A stretch of 64,000 bases of DNA from DATHTC01 sp963746805 (GTDB taxonomy: Bacteria; Actinomycetota; Thermoleophilia; Gaiellales; Gaiellaceae). Below the pieces are notes generated by a model. That model had not been told where the DNA came from. It saw only the letters and a list, made by a program, of their open reading frames with translations, and did not search any database. The stretch is from assembly GCA_963746805.1 (NCBI GenBank), contig CAVVCQ010000008.1:1240001-1304000 (forward strand). The letters are read 5' to 3'. A program made the position numbers and the translations under genes. This document shows positions 60,985 to 64,000 of this stretch, piece after piece. Position 1 is the stretch's first letter. Every line of letters starts with the position of its first letter.

Positions 60985-62169
60985 ATGCGCTTCATCAAGT
61001 CTCTGTTCCTCGTCGCCGTTCTGGCCGCCGTCGTGGTGCCGAACGCGATGGCGTTCCGGTTCACGGACGCGGCCCGGAACACGCCGACCGGTGTGACCGG
61101 GCAGGCGTACAACCACCCGCTCTCGTTCGCCGGCGGCTGCAACCTCGTGACGGTCTTCATCGGCCCCGGCTCGCTGCCGCCGGGCCTGCAGGTCGTTGGC
61201 TCGCCGAGGGACGACTCGCAGGACGGCTGGCGCATCGAGGGGACGCCGACGCAGGCGGGGACGTTCACCTTCTGGATCAACGCCAAGAGCGGCGTGCCCG
61301 AGTGCCAGTCGGCAGCCGACACGACCGAGGAAGAGTGGACGATGCGGATCTCGCCTGGCCTCGCGATCGAGGGCCCCGGGCTCCCCGTCGGCACGCAGAA
61401 CGTCGCGTATCCGAACCAGCAGCTGACCGCGGTTGGCGGCGGCACACAGTCGTGGTCGATCGCTACGGGGGCGCTTCCGGCGGGCCTCGCGCTCTCGTCG
61501 AGCGGCCTGATCTCCGGGACGCCGACCGAGGTCGTCCAGGGCAAGCCCGTCGGGATCCGGGTCGCGGACACGAGCGGGCGCTCGGCGGTGCGCACCTACG
61601 AGCTCAGCATCCGCGCCCCGCTCGCGGTTGCGGTCACGCCGGCGCAGCCGCCGATCGCGCAGATCCAGCAACCCTTCAAGTTCGGCCCGTTCGTCCCGAC
61701 AGGCGGTGCCGGGCCCTACACGCTGACGCTCGCCTCGGGGACGCCGCCGGCTGGTGTCACCCTGGTCCCGGCGACAGGATCACTCGAGGGCACGCCGACG
61801 CAGGCCGGGACCTTCCGCGTCGTCGTCCGGACGACCGACGCCGAGGGACGGGTGGTCGACACGCCGGTGACGATCCAGATCGCCTCCCCGGTCTCGATCA
61901 GGACGACGCGCATTCCAGCACTCAAGTCCGGGCGGTTCTACACGCTCACACTCCGGACGACCGGAGGCGTGCCCATCGTCCGCCTGGGCGTGAACACGAT
62001 GAACTGGAGGGTCGTCTCCGGGAAGCTGCCGCTCGGGCTCCGGCTCAACACGCGCACGGGCAAGCTCATCGGCACGCCCAGGAAGCCCGGCACCTACCGG
62101 TTCACGATCGGGGTCACGGACAAGTTCAAGTCGACGGACACGCAGGCGTACGTCCTCACCGTCAAGTAG
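60985..62169 (+). CDS. Secreted putative Ig-repeat protein
   Basis: A 394-residue exported protein. The signal peptide MRFIKSLFLVAVLAAVVVPNAMA is followed by three to four repeats of a putative-Ig (He_PIG) domain, each with a G-T-L/S-P-x-G-L-x-L and I-x-GTPT-x-x-G-x-Y/F pattern, e.g. GALPAGLALSSSGLISGTPTE and GKLPLGLRLNTRTGKLIGTPRKPGTYRF. Such repeats give elongated surface proteins. No catalytic domain is present. ATG 60985 follows GCAGGGGGACC, and a TACCTT box lies upstream at about 60921. A hairpin follows the stop. Confidence 0.82.
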   Translation: MRFIKSLFLVAVLAAVVVPNAMAFRFTDAARNTPTGVTGQAYNHPLSFAGGCNLVTVFIGPGSLPPGLQVVGSPRDDSQDGWRIEGTPTQAGTFTFWINAKSGVPECQSAADTTEEEWTMRISPGLAIEGPGLPVGTQNVAYPNQQLTAVGGGTQSWSIATGALPAGLALSSSGLISGTPTEVVQGKPVGIRVADTSGRSAVRTYELSIRAPLAVAVTPAQPPIAQIQQPFKFGPFVPTGGAGPYTLTLASGTPPAGVTLVPATGSLEGTPTQAGTFRVVVRTTDAEGRVVDTPVTIQIASPVSIRTTRIPALKSGRFYTLTLRTTGGVPIVRLGVNTMNWRVVSGKLPLGLRLNTRTGKLIGTPRKPGTYRFTIGVTDKFKSTDTQAYVLTVK

Positions 62170-62191
62170 CGGCGGGGCAGCACGCGTACTC

Positions 62192-62219
62192 GAACGGGCC
62201 GCCTCAGCGCGGCCCGTTC
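62192..62219. terminator. Bidirectional terminator hairpin
   Basis: GAACGGGCCGC, loop CTCAGC, GCGGCCCGTTC: an 11-base perfect stem between two convergent genes, overlapping the last codons of the minus-strand gene. Both strands could use it. Confidence 0.6.
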
Positions 62220-63070
62220 GCGTTCTCCAGCACCGCCACGTAGTACTCGCCGAGCCGCCGCCGGTGCAGGTGGCGGTCGAAGTAGTCGCGTCCGTTCCGG
62301 GCGATCTGCTCCCGGCGCTCGTCATCGCGCACGAGCTCGGCGCACACGTCCCCGAGGTCGGAGAGGTCGGCACGGCAGTAGACGAGTTGGACGCCGTCGA
62401 CGAGCGGCTCCGGAAGGCGGACGCCGTGTGGCCGCGCGACGACGCAGGAGCCCACGGCGAAGGCGTCCACGAGCCGCGTGCAGAAGTCGCCGCCGCCCGG
62501 CATGTCGACGCAGACCTTCGTGCGCGCGACGTCGACGAGGTGCCGGCGGTAGGGGACCTTGGGCGGTCCGCCCGGGTAGCGGAAGAGGCCTCCCTCGAAC
62601 CGGAAGTCCTCACGCTCCGCCAGCCGCTCGACGGCCTCGCGGCGGATCTCCTCGCTGCCCCGGCTCATGCCGAAGCGCGCGTAGACGTCGTGGCGGAACC
62701 GGCGCAGCGCTCGCAGCCGGCGCAGGAAGGGGAGATAGCGGTAGGCGACGTCGTTCGCGAGGGTGTAACCGCCCGGGACGACGTTCTCGCGACCGTAGCC
62801 TTCGTTCGCGTACTGGAACTTGAAGTAGACGAGCGACCGGTCGGCCGCCTCCTCCACGATCTCGTCGCTGTCGTGCGTGTCGAAGGCCACCTCACGGCCG
62901 TCCGCCAGCTCCGCGAGCAGCACGCGGGTGCCCCAGGGCTGGGAGAAGTGCTCGTACCGCAGCTGCGCCCCTGCGTGGCGTAGACCCTTCAGCACCTGTG
63001 CGTCCCAGAAGTGCGTTCCGGGCCCCGGCTCCTGGATCGGCCACCGGATCGTCGGCGCCTCCGCGCTCAC
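62204..63070 (-). CDS. Glycosyltransferase family 1-like protein
   Basis: A 288-residue protein. It lacks a clear N-terminal Rossmann start but has the C-terminal half of family 1/CgeB-like transferases: VDVARTKVCVDMPGGGDFCTRLVDAFAVGSCVVARPHGVRLPEPLVDGVQLVYCRADLSDLGDVC and RREQIARNGRDYFDRHLHRRRLGEYYVAVL. The N-terminal part (IRWPIQEPGPGTHFWDAQVLKGLRHAGAQLRYEHFSQPWG) resembles an acceptor-binding region. GTG 63070 overlaps the enolase-superfamily stop by 4 bases, so the two are coupled. Target glycan unknown. Confidence 0.72.
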   Translation of the reverse strand: MSAEAPTIRWPIQEPGPGTHFWDAQVLKGLRHAGAQLRYEHFSQPWGTRVLLAELADGREVAFDTHDSDEIVEEAADRSLVYFKFQYANEGYGRENVVPGGYTLANDVAYRYLPFLRRLRALRRFRHDVYARFGMSRGSEEIRREAVERLAEREDFRFEGGLFRYPGGPPKVPYRRHLVDVARTKVCVDMPGGGDFCTRLVDAFAVGSCVVARPHGVRLPEPLVDGVQLVYCRADLSDLGDVCAELVRDDERREQIARNGRDYFDRHLHRRRLGEYYVAVLENANGPR

Positions 63071-64000
63071 CCCCGCGGCCACGGGTGCGCGCGCAGCACG
63101 TCCTCGTCGACCGTCACGCCCCACCCCGGGCCTGAGGGGACGACGACCGCGCCGTCGCGCACCTCGGGTGACCAGCCGCCTGCGAGCTCGTCCCGCCACG
63201 GCACGTCGTCGACGTCGAGCTCGAGGATGCGGACGTTCGGGATCGCGGCGCACCACTGGGCGGCGATCGCCGTCGCGAGGTGGCTGTAGTAGTTGTGCGG
63301 CGCGCAGGACACCTCGTACGTCTCGGCCAGGTCCGCGATCTTCTTGGCCTGGTGGAAGCCGTTCCAGATCACGTCCACCGAGGCGACGTCGAGCGCGCCG
63401 GCCTCGAGGTACGGCCGGAAGCCGCGCACGGTGTAGAGGTTCTCGCCGGAGCAGACCGGCATCGGCAGGCTGCGGCGGACGTGGGCGAGCGCGCCGGGGT
63501 CGTAGAGGTCGACCTCGAGCCAGAGCAGGTCGAACGGCTCGAGCGCGCGGCCGACGCGGATCACGCCCTCCGGTTCGAGGTTGAAGTTCAGGTCGACGAC
63601 CGGCCTGGCTCGGCCGTCCGTCCCTCCCTCGAACGCCTCGAGCAGCCGGACGAGCGCCTCGGTGATCTCGCCGGAGCGCATCGTCCCGCCGCCGGCGCCG
63701 AACCCGGGCATGAGCACCTGAGGCTCCTCGCCGGGGACGACGATGTTCGTCTTGAAGGCCCCGTAGCCGCGCTCCACGACCTCGCGGCCGAGCGCCACCA
63801 CATCGTCGTAGGAGGCGAGCTTCGGCGTGCCCGTGACCTCCCAGGCGCGGGCGCGCGTCGTGCCGCAGTGCGACCAGTACGCCGGGACGGACTCGCGGGT
63901 CGGGCCGCCGAAGAGCTCGTGCACCGCGATCCCGAGTGCCCGGGCCTTCAGGTCGAGGAACGCGTTCTCGATCCCGGCGAGCGCCTTCTGGATCACCGAC
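63067..64000 (-). CDS. Enolase-superfamily enzyme, mandelate racemase/muconate cyclizing-like (5' partial)
   Basis: The frame runs out at the right window edge, so the N-terminal capping domain is missing. The barrel shows the superfamily layout: GAFKTNIVV (lysine region), metal-binding Asp in ARPVVDLNFNLEP, Glu in FDLLWLEVDLYDPGALAHV, Glu in MPVCSGENLYTVRGF, and a late His in CAPHNYYSHLATAIAAQWCA. This fits sugar-acid dehydratases or related members, which abstract a proton next to a carboxylate. The substrate cannot be assigned. It is the first gene seen of the coupled pair with the glycosyltransferase. Confidence 0.82.
   Translation of the reverse strand, partial: SVIQKALAGIENAFLDLKARALGIAVHELFGGPTRESVPAYWSHCGTTRARAWEVTGTPKLASYDDVVALGREVVERGYGAFKTNIVVPGEEPQVLMPGFGAGGGTMRSGEITEALVRLLEAFEGGTDGRARPVVDLNFNLEPEGVIRVGRALEPFDLLWLEVDLYDPGALAHVRRSLPMPVCSGENLYTVRGFRPYLEAGALDVASVDVIWNGFHQAKKIADLAETYEVSCAPHNYYSHLATAIAAQWCAAIPNVRILELDVDDVPWRDELAGGWSPEVRDGAVVVPSGPGWGVTVDEDVLRAHPWPRG

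Noticed and set aside
1..64000. CRISPR arrays, rRNA, tRNA, insertion sequences, prophage genes, replication origin
   Set aside because: No spaced direct repeats, no recognisable RNA gene, no transposase, integrase, phage structural or dnaA-like genes were found on reading both strands.

Overview
The window is very GC-rich, densely packed DNA (about 55 protein genes, no rRNA, tRNA, CRISPR array or transposase seen). Frequent GTG/TTG starts, 4-base stop/start overlaps, at least ten genes with a TAnnnT box 6-9 bases before a start codon and no Shine-Dalgarno (leaderless style), and the gene families all suggest an actinobacterium, possibly of the Thermoleophilia type. The class is inference; the phylum is fairly safe. 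Many genes carry single-base frameshifts, most densely between about 6.3 and 14.2 kb. They look like uncorrected sequencing or assembly indels, so I list those genes as single CDS across the shifts.

Layout. 1-3.4 kb: formylglycine-generating enzyme (partial), cation/proton antiporter and ClC chloride channel. 3.4-5.8 kb (minus): an MqnC-like radical SAM enzyme coupled to a second radical SAM protein with unusual cysteine spacing. 5.9-14.5 kb: secreted phosphatase/nuclease-fold protein, phosphodiester glycosidase, DedA, then aminotransferase, nucleotide-sugar dehydratase and ABC exporter (a glycan module). 14.5-17.1 kb (minus): PhoX-like phosphatase and a DUF354 protein. 17.2-22 kb: Na+/H+ antiporter, DsbA/DsbB pair, LysR regulator, Fe-type alcohol dehydrogenase.

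22-27.1 kb (minus) is the most interesting block: a seven-gene operon for a linear azol(in)e-containing peptide (LAP/TOMM). It has a 49-residue precursor with a Cys/Ser/Thr-rich core, a recognition/E1-like C protein, a YcaO cyclodehydratase, a SagB-type dehydrogenase, a CPBP membrane protease, and an ABC ATPase with its permease. Nearly all junctions overlap.

27.6-35.4 kb is one long plus-strand operon: fumarate reductase-type flavoprotein, two-subunit class I fumarase, phosphosulfolactate synthase, then sulfate assimilation (CysH, CysC, CysD, CysN) and a TauE/SafE exporter. An ATAA-N7-TTAT dyad precedes this operon. The same dyad overlaps the start of the LysR gene at 20.1 kb, so that regulator may control both itself and this operon.

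36-42.6 kb is bracketed by two inverted copies of a 250-270 base structured repeat and holds O-antigen ligase, PIG-L deacetylase, trypsin-like protease and small membrane/coiled-coil genes. 42.7-46.8 kb: GFA protein, a Clp-like AAA+ protein that has lost the middle of its second ATPase module, and a membrane protein. 46.9-64 kb, mostly minus strand: type IV pilin-like protein and a large surface-glycan cluster (membrane glycosyltransferases, flippase, GT4, two ATP-grasp enzymes, kinase, deacetylase, CDP-glycerol-transferase-like protein, transketolase), ending in a partial enolase-superfamily enzyme. A 15-base palindrome with conserved flanks recurs three times (32.3, 55.1, 56.2 kb), each time spelling the same peptide when read in frame.
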